A stretch of 64,000 nt of DNA from Hymenobacter siberiensis. GTDB taxonomy: Bacteria; Bacteroidota; Bacteroidia; Cytophagales; Hymenobacteraceae. The stretch covers positions 3,224,001 through 3,288,000 of the forward strand of contig NZ_JAHLZZ010000001.1 of NCBI RefSeq assembly GCF_018967845.1. The letters run 5' to 3'. The notes below the pieces were generated by a model that worked only from the letters and a program-made list of their open reading frames with translations, was not told the DNA's origin and made no database searches. Shown one piece after another: positions 25,678 to 34,890 of this stretch. Numbering within the stretch: the first letter of the stretch is position 1; each line of letters begins with the position of its first letter. The position numbers and the translations under genes were made by a program.

Positions 25678-26742
25678 TAGGACTTACGCATTTTGGGGTA
25701 CTTTAAGCAAAACCGCCCGCTCATGCTGACCCAAACCGCTTACATCGAGTACCTGCTCAGTACGCCCACGAACTACACCTGCACGCATTTGGCCGCCCAT
25801 CTGCCCGATGTAAGCCACGACCAGGTGAATCGATTTTTGCGCATGAGCACACTGCCAGTCAATCAGTTGCGCGAATTAGTTCAGCCCTTGCTCCACGATT
25901 CGCCGGAGGCTTTTCTGCTCGTCGACGACAGCGTACAAGACAAACGCTACAGCCGCTTTATCGCCCTGGCCAAGCGGCAGTATTCGGGCAACGTGCACGG
26001 CATGGTCACCGGCATTGGGCTGGTCAATTTGGTGCATAGCAGCGGCGAAGCCGGGGATTTCCTCCCCCTGGATTACCGCATCTACGCGCCCGACCAAGAC
26101 GAACAGACGAAAAACGACCATTTTCTGGCCATGTTTGACCAGGTTGTGGCGGAGGGCAAACTACTGGCACGCACCATTTTATTTGATTCCTGGTATGCGG
26201 GCAGCACGAATTTGAAACGCATTCATCGTGCCGGTTGGACGTTTTTTACGACCCTGAAAAGCAACCGGTTGGTGAGCCTGGCCAAAGAAAGCGGCTACCA
26301 AGGCCTGACTACGCTGGAGCCGCCGCCCGGCGGTTGGAGTCAGGGCGTGGAAGTGCGCCTGAAAGAAGTGCCCTTTGGCGTAAAACGCTTCAAGCTAGTG
26401 GCCACGAACGGCGACATTGAATGGGTTATTACCAACCACTTGGCTGCTCATCTGACCCGCGAAATGGTGATTGAAGCCGTGCAGGTGCGTTGGCAGGTAG
26501 AGGAGTTTCACCGCAGCTTCAAACAGTTGACGGGGTCAGAGAAGTGCCAGTGCCGGAAGGAGATGGCGCAACGCAACCACTTGGCCTGTTGTTACTTGGC
26601 CTGGGTATCGCTGCGTCAACACGCCCGCCGCATGGGGCAAACTATTTATCAGGCGCACCAACAGCAATGGGCACCCTACCTGCGGCAGTTGCTCCAAAAG
26701 CCAATCATTCAAGCACTTGTATAGTCGAGTGCGTAAGTCCTA
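25678..26742 (+). mobile_element. Complete insertion sequence (1065 bp) with 13-bp TIRs and 5-bp target duplication
   Basis: The ends are TAGGACTTACGCA and TGCGTAAGTCCTA, perfect 13-bp inverted repeats. The 5-bp sequence GACTT flanks both sides (25673-25677 and 26743-26747). Excising the element and one duplicate restores a continuous PAS reading frame, which proves the boundaries. One transposase gene fills it. The same termini occur on a 117-bp non-autonomous element at 44300. Confidence 0.95.
25723..26724 (+). CDS. DDE transposase (IS4 superfamily, IS701-like)
   Basis: This is a 333-residue transposase. The catalytic acidic residues lie in AFLLVDDSVQDKRYS (first D), TILFDSWYAGSTNL (second D) and VRWQVEEFHRSFKQ (the E with the Y-R-E-K-type context of IS4-superfamily enzymes). 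The start at 25723 (MLTQTAY) is preferred to 25693, since the extra residues fall in the terminal region of the element. It inserts DNA with a 5-bp target duplication. Exact family assignment within the IS4 superfamily is uncertain. The gene looks intact, so the element could be active and could mobilise the MITE at 44300. Confidence 0.88.
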   Translation: MLTQTAYIEYLLSTPTNYTCTHLAAHLPDVSHDQVNRFLRMSTLPVNQLRELVQPLLHDSPEAFLLVDDSVQDKRYSRFIALAKRQYSGNVHGMVTGIGLVNLVHSSGEAGDFLPLDYRIYAPDQDEQTKNDHFLAMFDQVVAEGKLLARTILFDSWYAGSTNLKRIHRAGWTFFTTLKSNRLVSLAKESGYQGLTTLEPPPGGWSQGVEVRLKEVPFGVKRFKLVATNGDIEWVITNHLAAHLTREMVIEAVQVRWQVEEFHRSFKQLTGSEKCQCRKEMAQRNHLACCYLAWVSLRQHARRMGQTIYQAHQQQWAPYLRQLLQKPIIQALV

Positions 26743-28016
26743 GACTTGCTGGACGAAGCCTGCCGCACCGGCGAGCCGTGCTACGGCTACGAAGCCGGGG
26801 CCTACGCCAGCGCCACACCTACGCCGGCCTGGACCGGCCCATCTATTTCAACTTCAGCGGCCAACCCGTGCGCGACGCCCTGAGCCGGGTTATGGGCATG
26901 CTGCTGTTTGCCTACAACGTGAGCACGCACGTCCGGACCCGCCAGCTGGCCGAGGCCGATGACCGGCCGCCGGCCACGGCGCATCAGCTGGCCATTGCCA
27001 ACGAGGAGCTGTCGGTGAGCTACGAGGAGCTGGATGCCAGCAACCACCTGGCCGCCACCAACCAGGAGCTGGCCACCGCCAATGAGCGCCTCCGAACGTC
27101 CAATATCAGCATTCAGCAGCAGGCCCGGGAGCTGCACAAGTCGCACCTGGCCGTGCGCAAGCTCAACCAGCAGCTCGAAGCCCGCGTGGCCGAGCGCACC
27201 GGCCAGCTGCAAGTGGCCCTGCACGATATCGAGCGCGCCAATACTGCCCTGCTCCTGAGCAACCAGCAGCTCACCCGCACCAATCAGGACCTTTACAGCT
27301 TCGTGTATGCCTCCAGCCACAACCTCAAACAGCCCGTCAACAATCTGGCCGGCCTCATTGATGAGCTCCGCCGCAGCGTCACCTTTGCCGACCCCGCCGA
27401 AGAGCAGCTTCTGTTGCCCCTCATTCCTGACGCGTTGCGCCAGCTCAGTACCAATATTGACGACCTGGCGGCTCTGGGCCAGGCCCAGCAAGTAGCCCTG
27501 CTCCCGCCCGAACCCGTGGACCTGCAGGCCCTGGTGCTGGACGTGCTCCAGACCCTGGAGCCGCAGGTGCGCGCCACCCGCGCCCGCATCACCACCGATT
27601 TTAGCGGCCGGCCCATCCTCTTCTACCCCCGGGCCAGCCTGCGGACCATTCTGCTCAACCTGCTCAGCAACGCCTTCAATTACACCGACCCCGCCCGCCC
27701 GTCCCGCGTGCACTGCTCGCTCTGGCTCGAAAACGGCCAACCCGTGCTCTGGGTGAAGGACAATGACCTGGGGGTTTGATGCGGCGCGCTACGGGGCCGA
27801 GCTGTTCCAGCTGTTTCGCCGCTTCCACACCCACACCGAGGCAACCGGTGTGGGTGTGTACCTCGTCAATCGCCTGGTGCAGGTGCAGGGCGGCCACCTG
27901 GCAGTAGAAAGCCAGGTGGGCGAGGGTGCCACCTTTCGGGTGCACTTTGGGCGCGTTTAAGTACTCGTGCTACTCAAACCCACCACAACCGGGGAGCTCC
28001 AGCAAGGCTAATCACG

Positions 28017-28048
28017 AAAAATGCCGCCTCAATTGAGGCGGCATTTTT
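28017..28048. terminator. Bidirectional terminator
   Basis: This is a 32-bp perfect palindrome: AAAAATGCCGCCTCAA followed by its reverse complement, with A and T tracts at both ends. It lies between the convergent sensor pseudogene and porX. Confidence 0.9.
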
Positions 28049-28071
28049 ACGTTTAATTCCGGCTGTTCTGA

Positions 28072-29640
28072 CTACCCTTTTGCCGTGAGCGTCACGTAAG
28101 GAATAATGCATTCCTCCAGCGAAATACCGCCGTGCTGGAACGTGTCCTTGTAGTAGTTCACGTAATAGTTGTAGTTGTTGGGATAAGCGAAGAAGTAGTC
28201 GCCAATCGTAAATACATACGCGGTGCTCACATTCTCGCGGGGCAGAAAAATGGATTCCGGCTTGCGCACCACGTACACATCGCGCGAGTCCTCGAAGCCC
28301 AGGTTTTTGCCGTGCTTGTAGCGCAGGTTGGTATTCGTATTACGGTCGCCCACAATCTTATACGGGCGCTTACAGCGGATGGTGCCGTGGTCGGTGGTGA
28401 TGATGAGCTTGCCTTTTTTGTCGGCAATGGTCTGCATCATCTCATAGAGCGGCGAGTGCAGGAACCACGAGCGGGTGATGCTGCGGTAGGCCGATTCATC
28501 GGCGGCCAGCTCCCGAATCATGGCCATATCGGTGCGGGCGTGCGAGAGCATGTCCACGAAGTTGTACACGATGACGTTGCACTTATAGTTGTTGTGCAGG
28601 TTGCTCATCTTACCCAGCAAGTCCTTGCCGGCCTGCAGGTTGGTTACCTTGTGGTAGCTGTGCTTGGCCTTCTGATTGTTCTTCTGGAAGTTAATTTCCA
28701 TGAACTCCGCCTCGTGCAGGTTTTTGCCCTCGTCGTCGTCGTCGGTCACCCACAGGTTGGGGTATTTCTTCTGAATATCGCTCGGCATCATGCCCGAGAA
28801 AATAGCATTGCGCGCATACGCCGTGGTGGTCGGCAGAATGGCATAGTACATCTCCTCGCTGTCCACCGTAAACATTTCGGTGATAATGGGCTCCAGCACT
28901 TTCCACTGGTCGTAGCGCAGGTTATCGATGAGCACGAAGTACACGGGCGTGTCGCCGGTGGCCTTCAGCGTGGGAAACACGCGCTCCTTGAACAACTGGT
29001 GCGACATGAGCGGCGCGTCCTTATCGCTACCGTCCACCCAATCTTCGTAATTCTCAGTGATGAAGCGGCCGAAGTAGGTATTGGCCTCGTCCTTCTGCAT
29101 ATTGAAGACCTCGGCCATGCTTTTGCCCTCGGTTTCATTTATTTCCAACTCCCAGTATACCAGCTTCTTGTATACTTCGGCCCATTCGACGGGCGTGAGG
29201 CGGTCGGAAAGCTGCATGCCGAGCTGGCGGAAATCGCGCTGGTAGCCCGAGTTGGTGGCCTCACTCACGAGGCGCTTGTTGTCGAGCACCTTTTTCACCG
29301 ACAGTAGTATCTGACTGGGATTCACCGGCTTAATCAGATAATCAGCAATTTTCGCGCCGATGGCCGACTCCATGATGTGCTCTTCCTCGCTCTTGGTAAT
29401 CATTACCACGGGCACGGTGGGCCGGATGGCCTTTATTTCGGTAAGCGTCTGTAAGCCAGTCAGCCCGGGCATGTTCTCATCGAGAAACACGAGGTCGTAG
29501 CTCTTCTCCTGAATCTCCTCAATGGCATCGGCGCCGCTGTTGACGGGCGTTACGTCGTAGCCTTTCTCCTTGAGAAACAGCAGGTGCGGCTTGAGCAGGT
29601 CGATTTCGTCGTCGGCCCAGAGAATGGTGGTTTGTTGCAT
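28072..29640 (-). CDS. porX: PorX: response regulator with PglZ-type phosphatase domain, type IX secretion
   Basis: This protein is about 522 residues. The receiver is at 1-120 (ILWADDEIDLLKPH, phospho-Asp in DLVFLDENMPGLTG, Lys in ADYLIKPVNPSQ), followed by a helical middle and a C-terminal alkaline-phosphatase-superfamily PglZ domain (VYFVLIDNLRYDQWKVLEP, ILPTTTAYARNAIFSGMMP, LIITTDHGTIRCKRP). PorX, with its kinase PorY, controls type IX secretion genes in Bacteroidota and cleaves phosphodiester signals in characterised homologues. No porY-like gene is adjacent here. The start at 29640 was chosen because the receiver begins immediately after it; an open extension upstream to 29772 has no similarity. 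A strong terminator lies downstream. Confidence 0.93.
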   Translation of the reverse strand: MQQTTILWADDEIDLLKPHLLFLKEKGYDVTPVNSGADAIEEIQEKSYDLVFLDENMPGLTGLQTLTEIKAIRPTVPVVMITKSEEEHIMESAIGAKIADYLIKPVNPSQILLSVKKVLDNKRLVSEATNSGYQRDFRQLGMQLSDRLTPVEWAEVYKKLVYWELEINETEGKSMAEVFNMQKDEANTYFGRFITENYEDWVDGSDKDAPLMSHQLFKERVFPTLKATGDTPVYFVLIDNLRYDQWKVLEPIITEMFTVDSEEMYYAILPTTTAYARNAIFSGMMPSDIQKKYPNLWVTDDDDEGKNLHEAEFMEINFQKNNQKAKHSYHKVTNLQAGKDLLGKMSNLHNNYKCNVIVYNFVDMLSHARTDMAMIRELAADESAYRSITRSWFLHSPLYEMMQTIADKKGKLIITTDHGTIRCKRPYKIVGDRNTNTNLRYKHGKNLGFEDSRDVYVVRKPESIFLPRENVSTAYVFTIGDYFFAYPNNYNYYVNYYKDTFQHGGISLEECIIPYVTLTAKG

Positions 29641-29899
29641 AGTAGGGACTTGAGGTCTTGGGGACTTTAGCGTCTTGGTTAGTATAGCTAACGTAAGACG
29701 TCCCGAATGGATATATAGCCGGCTTACCACGTTGGCACTGCCGACTTCGCACAAAGGGTTGAGCTTGCCCAAACGGCCTGCCGTAGCTTCGCGTTCAGTT
29801 ATTGACGGGTGAGCCGTGCAAATGTTGCTTGTTTTTGCCCATTCGCGGCGTATTTATCCTGTTCTGATTTCTGCCCGTCATCCCCTCCCCGCCCGTTCC

Positions 29900-31129
29900 G
29901 TGAACAAGAAAAAAATCTTCAACGACCCGGTTTACGGCTTCGTCACCATCCCGACGGAGTTCCTGTTTGACCTGATTGAGCACCCGTATTTTCAGCGGCT
30001 GCGGCGCATTCAGCAGCTCGGCCTCACCGGCTTTGTGTACCCCGGGGCGCTGCACACGCGCTTTCACCACGCGCTGGGAGCCATGCACCTGATGTCGCTG
30101 GCCCTGCGCACGCTCAAGGACAAGGGCGTGAAGATTTCGGCCGCGGAGGGCGAGGCGGCGCTGGCGGCCATCCTACTGCACGACGTGGGCCACGGCCCCC
30201 TCTCCCACGCGCTGGAAACCGCCATTTTCCAGGATGTGCCGCACGAGCAGCTCTCGCTTTTCCTGATGGAGCGCCTGAACAAGGAATTTCACGGCAAGCT
30301 CGATTTGGCCATTGAAATATTTAAGGGCACCTACGGCCGGCCGTTTTTCCATCAGCTGGTGAGCAGCCAGCTCGACATGGACCGCCTCGATTACCTCAAC
30401 CGCGACTCCTTCTATACCGGCGTGGAGGAAGGCCGCCCCGGCGCCGACCGCCTCATCAAGATGCTGCGCGTGCACGAAGAGCGGCTGGTGCTCGAAGAAA
30501 AAGCCGTGTATTCAGTCGAGAATTTCCTGGTGAGCCGCCGGCTGATGTACTGGCAGGTGTACCTGCACAAAACCGTGACGTCGGCCGAGCAGATGGTGAT
30601 TCGGGTGGTGCAGCGCGCCCGCGACCTGGCCCGCCGGGGCGTGGAAGTGCCCGCCAACAGCTGCCTGGGCTACTTCCTGGGCCGCGCCGTGAGCCTGGGC
30701 GAGTTTGAGAAAGACGAGAAAATTCTCAGCCATTTCGTCGAGCTTGATGATTACGACATCTGGTCGGCCATCAAGGCCTGGGCCGGCCACCCCGATGTGG
30801 TGCTCAGCTACCTCGCCAAGAGCATTCTGCACCGCAACCTGCTCAAAATCGTGCTCGCCCCCGAACCGTTCGACGAGGAATTCCGCCTCGGCATCCAGGA
30901 GCTCATCGCTGCCAAGTTCGGCCTACCCATGAATGAAGCCGCGCTTCTCATGATATCCGGCCGCCTCAGCAACAGCGCCTACAACGCCGAAAGCCAAGAG
31001 CCCATCGAAATCCTGACCAAAAAAGGCGACGTGGTGAACGTAATGGAAGCCTCCGACCTGCCCAACATCCGCGCCCTGAGCCAGCGCGTGGAGAAATTCT
31101 ACATCTGCTACCCGAAGGAGATTGTGTAA
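29900..31129 (+). CDS. HD-domain phosphohydrolase
   Basis: This protein is about 409 residues, starting at GTG 29900 (NKKKIFNDPVYGFVTIP); ATG codons at 29816 and 29822 are in frame but give an unrelated leader. The HD metal motif is spread over GALHTRFHHALGAMHLM and AAILLHDVGHGPLSHALE, as in dGTPase-like HD hydrolases (SAMHD1/YwfO type). Further conserved parts are SSQLDMDRLDYLNRDSFYTG and VEEGRPGADRLIKML. It probably hydrolyses (d)NTPs or similar phosphate esters in the cytoplasm. It lies upstream of lpxD, an arrangement I recall from other Bacteroidota, but a long hairpin separates them. Confidence 0.87.
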   Translation: MNKKKIFNDPVYGFVTIPTEFLFDLIEHPYFQRLRRIQQLGLTGFVYPGALHTRFHHALGAMHLMSLALRTLKDKGVKISAAEGEAALAAILLHDVGHGPLSHALETAIFQDVPHEQLSLFLMERLNKEFHGKLDLAIEIFKGTYGRPFFHQLVSSQLDMDRLDYLNRDSFYTGVEEGRPGADRLIKMLRVHEERLVLEEKAVYSVENFLVSRRLMYWQVYLHKTVTSAEQMVIRVVQRARDLARRGVEVPANSCLGYFLGRAVSLGEFEKDEKILSHFVELDDYDIWSAIKAWAGHPDVVLSYLAKSILHRNLLKIVLAPEPFDEEFRLGIQELIAAKFGLPMNEAALLMISGRLSNSAYNAESQEPIEILTKKGDVVNVMEASDLPNIRALSQRVEKFYICYPKEIV

Positions 31130-31132
31130 AAA

Positions 31133-31242
31133 AGAACGTCATGCAGAGCGCAGCGAAGCATCTTGCCCGCAATAAGTAATCCAATCGCAAGATTAAAAAT
31201 TAGTGGTGGCGGGCAAGATGCTGCGCTCTGCATGACCGTTCT
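31133..31242. repeat. Long intergenic hairpin, GTCATGC family
   Basis: The arms begin AGAACGTCATGCAGAGCGCA and end with the near-complementary TGCGCTCTGCATGACCGTTCT; the left arm has five extra bases. It follows the HD hydrolase stop directly and precedes lpxD. Its core resembles those of the repeats at 34756, 13621 and 60601. Confidence 0.85.
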
Positions 31243-31248
31243 GACTCT

Positions 31249-31256
31249 TATTTTTG
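31249..31256 (+). promoter_or_regulatory. Possible -7 box of lpxD
   Basis: TATTTTTG fits the TAnnTTTG box of Bacteroidota housekeeping promoters. The start would fall a few bases before the ATG at 31266, leaving almost no leader. No convincing -33 TTTG is seen because the preceding DNA is the hairpin arm. Confidence 0.35.
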
Positions 31257-31265
31257 CCCCTTACT

Positions 31266-32306
31266 ATGGAATTTACCATTCAGCAAATTGCCGAAGTCCT
31301 CGGCGGCACCGTGGAAGGCGACGCTACCCTGCGCATCTTCAGCCTGGCCAAGATTGAAGAAGCCCGGGCCGGCTCCCTCACCTTCCTCTCGAATAGCAAA
31401 TACGAGCCGTTTCTCTACGAAACCGGCGCTTCGGCCGTCATTGTGGGCCAGGCTCTGGAGCTGAAACACGCCATCACGCCTGCCCTGATTCGGGTCGAAA
31501 ACCCGTACACTGCCTTCAGCCAGCTGCTGGAATTTTACGCGCAGGCCACCCGCACCGGCAAGCGCGGCGTGGAGCAGCCGTCGTTTATTGGGGAAAGCTC
31601 CGAGATTGGGGCTGGCCACTACCGGGGCGCGTTTTCCTACATCGGCGAGAGTTGCAAGCTGGGCGAAAACGTGCTGGTGTTCCCCCACGCCTACATCGGC
31701 GACCGGGTCACGATTGGCGCGGGCAGCGTTATCCACGCCGGGGCCAAAATTTACTCGGATACCGTCATTGGCCAGTTTTGCGTCGTTAAGGCCGGGGCCG
31801 TGGTCGGTTCCGATGGCTTCGGCTTCGCCCCGCAGCCCGACGGCTCCTACAAAGCCATTCCGCAAATCGGCAACGTGGTGCTCGAAGATTACGTGAGCAT
31901 CGGAGCCAATGCCACCATCGACTGCGCCACGCTGGGCTCCACGCGCATCGGCCGGGGCAGCAAGATTGACAACCTCGTGCAGCTGGCCCACAACGTCGAA
32001 ATTGGCCAGCACACCGTCATTGCCTCACAAACGGGCATTGCCGGCTCGGCCAAAATCGGCGACTATTGCGTGCTGGCGGGCCAGGTGGGCATGGCCGGCC
32101 ACGTCACGCTGGCCAACAAAACCACCGTTACCGCGCAGTCCGGCATCGGCAAGAATGTGAAGCAGGAAGGCACCTTCCTGCAAGGCTCCACGGCCTTCGA
32201 CTTCAAGCAGAACCAACGCGCCCAAATCGTTTTCCGCCGCCTGCCCGAACTCGAACAACGCGTGGCCTCGCTGGAGAAGGTGAAAAACGCGACGGAAAAG
32301 CCCTAG
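31266..32306 (+). CDS. lpxD: UDP-3-O-acylglucosamine N-acyltransferase
   Basis: This 346-residue protein performs the third step of lipid A synthesis, adding a 3-hydroxyacyl chain from acyl-ACP to UDP-3-O-acyl-glucosamine. The N-terminal uridine-binding domain (EFTIQQIAEVLGGTVEGDA, LTFLSNSKYEPFLYET) is followed by a left-handed beta-helix of hexapeptide repeats (IGAGSVIHAGAKIY, VVGSDGFGFAPQPDGSY, IDNLVQLAHNVEIGQHTVI). The His in QLAHNVEIG is the expected catalytic residue. A short C-terminal helix ends the chain, as usual. It is the first gene of the lpxD, lpxC-fabZ, lpxA cluster. Confidence 0.96.
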   Translation: MEFTIQQIAEVLGGTVEGDATLRIFSLAKIEEARAGSLTFLSNSKYEPFLYETGASAVIVGQALELKHAITPALIRVENPYTAFSQLLEFYAQATRTGKRGVEQPSFIGESSEIGAGHYRGAFSYIGESCKLGENVLVFPHAYIGDRVTIGAGSVIHAGAKIYSDTVIGQFCVVKAGAVVGSDGFGFAPQPDGSYKAIPQIGNVVLEDYVSIGANATIDCATLGSTRIGRGSKIDNLVQLAHNVEIGQHTVIASQTGIAGSAKIGDYCVLAGQVGMAGHVTLANKTTVTAQSGIGKNVKQEGTFLQGSTAFDFKQNQRAQIVFRRLPELEQRVASLEKVKNATEKP

Positions 32307-32321
32307 CTTTGCACTCAGTTG

Positions 32322-32404
32322 AGCTGTTAGCCATTAGCTTTTAGCTATTAGCATCTCTACTGGTCATTGTGAAGCTAAAAGCTAAAAGCTAATGGCTAAC
32401 AGCT
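32322..32404. repeat. Inverted repeat built from degenerate heptamers
   Basis: The 24-bp arms AGCTGTTAGCCATTAGC... and their perfect complement face each other across the lpxD-lpxC gap. Within each arm a 7-base period (AGCTnTT / TTAGCnA type) is visible. Confidence 0.85.
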
Positions 32405-32410
32405 AATTAA

Positions 32411-33805
32411 ATGAACGACAAGCAACACACCATTCAGGCACCCGTGACGGTGCGCGGCATCGGACTGCACACCGGCGTAGAGGCCACCATGACGTTTTGC
32501 CCCGCTCCGGTGGGCCACGGCTATAAGTTTCAACGGGTCGATTTGCCCGGGCAGCCCATCGTGGATGCCGACGTGGACAACGTGGTGGACCTGAGCCGCG
32601 GCACCACCATCGAGCAGAACGGCGCCCGCGTCAACACCGTGGAGCACACCCTGGCGGCCCTCGTGGGCCTGCAGCTCGACAACGTGCTCATTCAGCTCAG
32701 CGGCCCCGAGCCGCCCATCATGGACGGGTCGTCGGCCGAGTTCATCAAAGCCCTCACTTCGGTAGGCTTTGAAGAGCAGAACGCGCTGCGCAACTACTAC
32801 GAAATCCCGGAAAGCATTCGGTACGTGGACAATGCGCGCGGCGTGGAAATTGCCGCCCTGCCCCTCACCGACTATCGCCTCACGGTGATGGTGGACTACA
32901 ACTCGCCGGTGCTGGGCTCGCAGCACGCCACGCTGGACGACATTGGCAAGTTCAGCGAAGAAATTGCGTCGTCGCGCACCTTCTGCTTCTTGCACGAGCT
33001 GGAAATGCTCTACAAAAACAACCTCATTCGCGGCGGCGATTTGAGCAATGCCATCGTGGTTGTGGACCGCGTGGTGAGCGATGATGAGCTCTCGGACCTA
33101 GCCAAAATGCTGGGCAAGCCCCGCGTATCGGTCAAGAAAGAGGGCATTCTGAACAACGTGGACCTGCGCCACAAAAACGAGCCCGCCCGCCACAAGCTGC
33201 TCGACCTCGTGGGCGACCTCGCCCTGGTAGGCCGCCCGCTGAAAGGCCAGATTCTGGCCGCCCGCCCCGGCCACGCCGCCAACGTGGCCTTCGCCAAGAA
33301 AATCAAGAAAAAGATGCTGGAGTCGCGCACCAACCCGGTGCCCATGTACGACCCCAACCGCGAGCCGGTGATGGACATCAACCGCATCATGCAGGTGCTG
33401 CCCCACCGCTACCCGTTTGTGATGATTGACAAGGTCATTCATCTGGACGACCAGGTGGTAACGGCCGTCAAAAACGTGTCGATTAACGAGCCGTTCTTCC
33501 AGGGCCACTTCCCCGGCAACCCGGTGATGCCCGGCGTGCTCCAGATTGAAGGCCTGGCCCAGACCGGCGGCATTCTGGTCATGAACACCGTGTCGGACCC
33601 CGAAAACTACTGGCAGTATTTCCTGGGCATCGAGAATGCCCGCTTCCGCAAAAAGGTACTGCCCGGCGATACCATCGTGTATCATTGCCAGCTGCTGGCC
33701 CCCATCAAGCGCGGCATTGCCAAAATGCGCGGCCAGGCTTTCGTGAATGGCAAAGTGGTGTGCGAAGCCGAAATGAGCGCCGCCATTGTCCGCAAGGACA
33801 GTTAA
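32411..33805 (+). CDS. lpxC/fabZ: Bifunctional LpxC deacetylase / FabZ dehydratase
   Basis: This is a 464-residue fusion. Residues 1-~300 are LpxC, the zinc enzyme committing lipid A synthesis: [20 protein letters not shown] at the start, the zinc-type motif [26 protein letters not shown] and the later [17 protein letters not shown] with its His ligand. Residues ~310-464 are a beta-hydroxyacyl-ACP dehydratase: [17 protein letters not shown] and [20 protein letters not shown], containing the catalytic His and Glu. The fusion is usual in Bacteroidota and links the lipid A and fatty acid pathways. The gene lies between lpxD and lpxA, with an inverted repeat on each side. Confidence 0.97.
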   Translation: MNDKQHTIQAPVTVRGIGLHTGVEATMTFCPAPVGHGYKFQRVDLPGQPIVDADVDNVVDLSRGTTIEQNGARVNTVEHTLAALVGLQLDNVLIQLSGPEPPIMDGSSAEFIKALTSVGFEEQNALRNYYEIPESIRYVDNARGVEIAALPLTDYRLTVMVDYNSPVLGSQHATLDDIGKFSEEIASSRTFCFLHELEMLYKNNLIRGGDLSNAIVVVDRVVSDDELSDLAKMLGKPRVSVKKEGILNNVDLRHKNEPARHKLLDLVGDLALVGRPLKGQILAARPGHAANVAFAKKIKKKMLESRTNPVPMYDPNREPVMDINRIMQVLPHRYPFVMIDKVIHLDDQVVTAVKNVSINEPFFQGHFPGNPVMPGVLQIEGLAQTGGILVMNTVSDPENYWQYFLGIENARFRKKVLPGDTIVYHCQLLAPIKRGIAKMRGQAFVNGKVVCEAEMSAAIVRKDS

Positions 33806-33916
33806 AAGTTAAGAGTTAAGAGTTAAGAATTGAACCGCACGCTTGCAATCCAATTGTTGACTCTTTCCAATGAAACCTCATAACTCTTAACTTTTATCTC
33901 TTAACTCTCAACTGAA
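33804..33916. repeat. Inverted repeat built from GTTAAGA-type heptamers
   Basis: The left side reads GTTAAAA GTTAAGA GTTAAGA; the right side (33881-33916) has the complementary AACTCTT AACTTTT pattern. A perfect 15-bp arm, AAAAGTTAAGAGTTA, pairs with 33881-33895. It lies between lpxC-fabZ and lpxA and overlaps the stop codon of the former. Confidence 0.8.
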
Positions 33917-33918
33917 GA

Positions 33919-34725
33919 ATGCTTTCCCCCCTCGCCTATATTCACCCTTCTGCTCGCCTCGCGGCGGGCGTCACCGTTGAGCCGTTTACAACCATTGCGG
34001 CCGATGTCGAAATCGGGGAGGGCTCCTGGATTGGGCCGAATGTGACCATCATGGACGGGACGCGCATCGGGGCCAACTGCCAGATATTCCCCGGGGCCGT
34101 GATTGGGGCCGTGCCGCAGGACCTGAAGTTTGACGGCGAGCAAACCACCGCCGTTATCGGCGACTACACCGTGGTTCGGGAGTGCGTGACCGTGAACCGC
34201 GGCACCGTGGACCGGGGCGAAACCCGCGTGGGCAGTTACTGCCTGCTGATGGCCTACGTGCACATCGCCCACGACTGTATCATTGGTAATCACTGCATTC
34301 TGGCCAATACCGTGCAGGTGGCGGGCCACGTCGAAATTGGCGACTACGCCATTGTGGGCGGGTCGTCGGCGGTGCACCAGTTTGTTAAAATCGGGGCACA
34401 CGCCATGGTATCGGGCGGCTCGCTGGTGCGCAAGGACGTGCCGCCGTATGTGAAAGCGGGCCGCGAGCCCCTCTCCTACGCCGGGGCCAACTCGGTGGGC
34501 CTACGCCGCCGGGGCTTCTCCGAAGAATCCATCAACATGGTGCAGCAGCTATACCGCACGCTTTTTCTGGGCGGCCTGAACAACCACGATGCGCTAACGC
34601 AGATTGAACGCGAGCTGCCCGCTACGCCCGAGCGCGACCTGGCCCTGGAATTTGTGCGGGCCGCCACGCGGGGCATTATTAAAGGCCCCAAGCGCGGCCG
34701 GGCCGACGGCAGCGAGTCGGAGTAG
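33919..34725 (+). CDS. lpxA: UDP-N-acetylglucosamine O-acyltransferase
   Basis: This 268-residue protein performs the first step of lipid A synthesis, transferring a 3-hydroxyacyl chain from ACP to UDP-GlcNAc. The hexapeptide beta-helix begins at once (AYIHPSARLAAGVTVEPF, EIGEGSWIGPNVTIMDG). It contains AYVHIAHDCIIGNHC, whose central His is the expected catalytic base, and VGGSSAVHQFVKIGAH with the second conserved His. The C-terminal helical part (SYAGANSVGLRRRGFSEESI) is characteristic of LpxA. It is the last gene of the lipid A cluster in this window. Confidence 0.96.
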   Translation: MLSPLAYIHPSARLAAGVTVEPFTTIAADVEIGEGSWIGPNVTIMDGTRIGANCQIFPGAVIGAVPQDLKFDGEQTTAVIGDYTVVRECVTVNRGTVDRGETRVGSYCLLMAYVHIAHDCIIGNHCILANTVQVAGHVEIGDYAIVGGSSAVHQFVKIGAHAMVSGGSLVRKDVPPYVKAGREPLSYAGANSVGLRRRGFSEESINMVQQLYRTLFLGGLNNHDALTQIERELPATPERDLALEFVRAATRGIIKGPKRGRADGSESE

Positions 34726-34755
34726 TTACTTCTTGCCTTGGCATTGAGACAAAAA

Positions 34756-34864
34756 AGAACGTCATGCTGAGCGTAGTCGAAGCAGTTCTGCCACAGCAGT
34801 AATCCCAGTCGATTGGATTAGTTGCGCAGCAGAGCTGCTTCGACTACGCTCAGCATGACGTTCT
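34756..34864. repeat. Long intergenic hairpin with 30-bp perfect arms, GTCATGC family
   Basis: The left arm (34756-34785) starts AGAACGTCATGCTGAGCGTA; the right arm (34835-34864) is its exact reverse complement. A spacer of 49 bases lies between. It follows lpxA and precedes the ABC ATPase gene. Confidence 0.95.
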
Positions 34865-34890
34865 CTTGTTAAAAAATCAACATTCCCGCT

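Larger units (their letters stand above)
25397..27960 (+). pseudogene. PAS sensor histidine kinase disrupted by an insertion sequence and frameshifts
   Basis: The N-terminal part (25397-25677) encodes a PAS domain (LRTILHQVPACMASLAG, PLREALPELVGQPFFD). The insertion sequence at 25678-26742 follows. Removing it and one GACTT duplication rejoins the frame as QPFFD-LLDEACRTGEPC. Downstream are the rest of the PAS domain (RPIYFNFSGQPVRDAL, now in another frame because of an indel near 26800-26825), a long coiled coil (ELSVSYEELDASNHLAATNQ), a HisKA-like DLYSFVYASSHNLKQPVNN and the HATPase (LLNLLSNAFNYTDP). A run of five G at 27770-27774 shifts the frame again before the last segment (LFRRFHTHTEATGVGVYLVN). 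The gene is certainly inactive as a full-length kinase. Confidence 0.9.
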
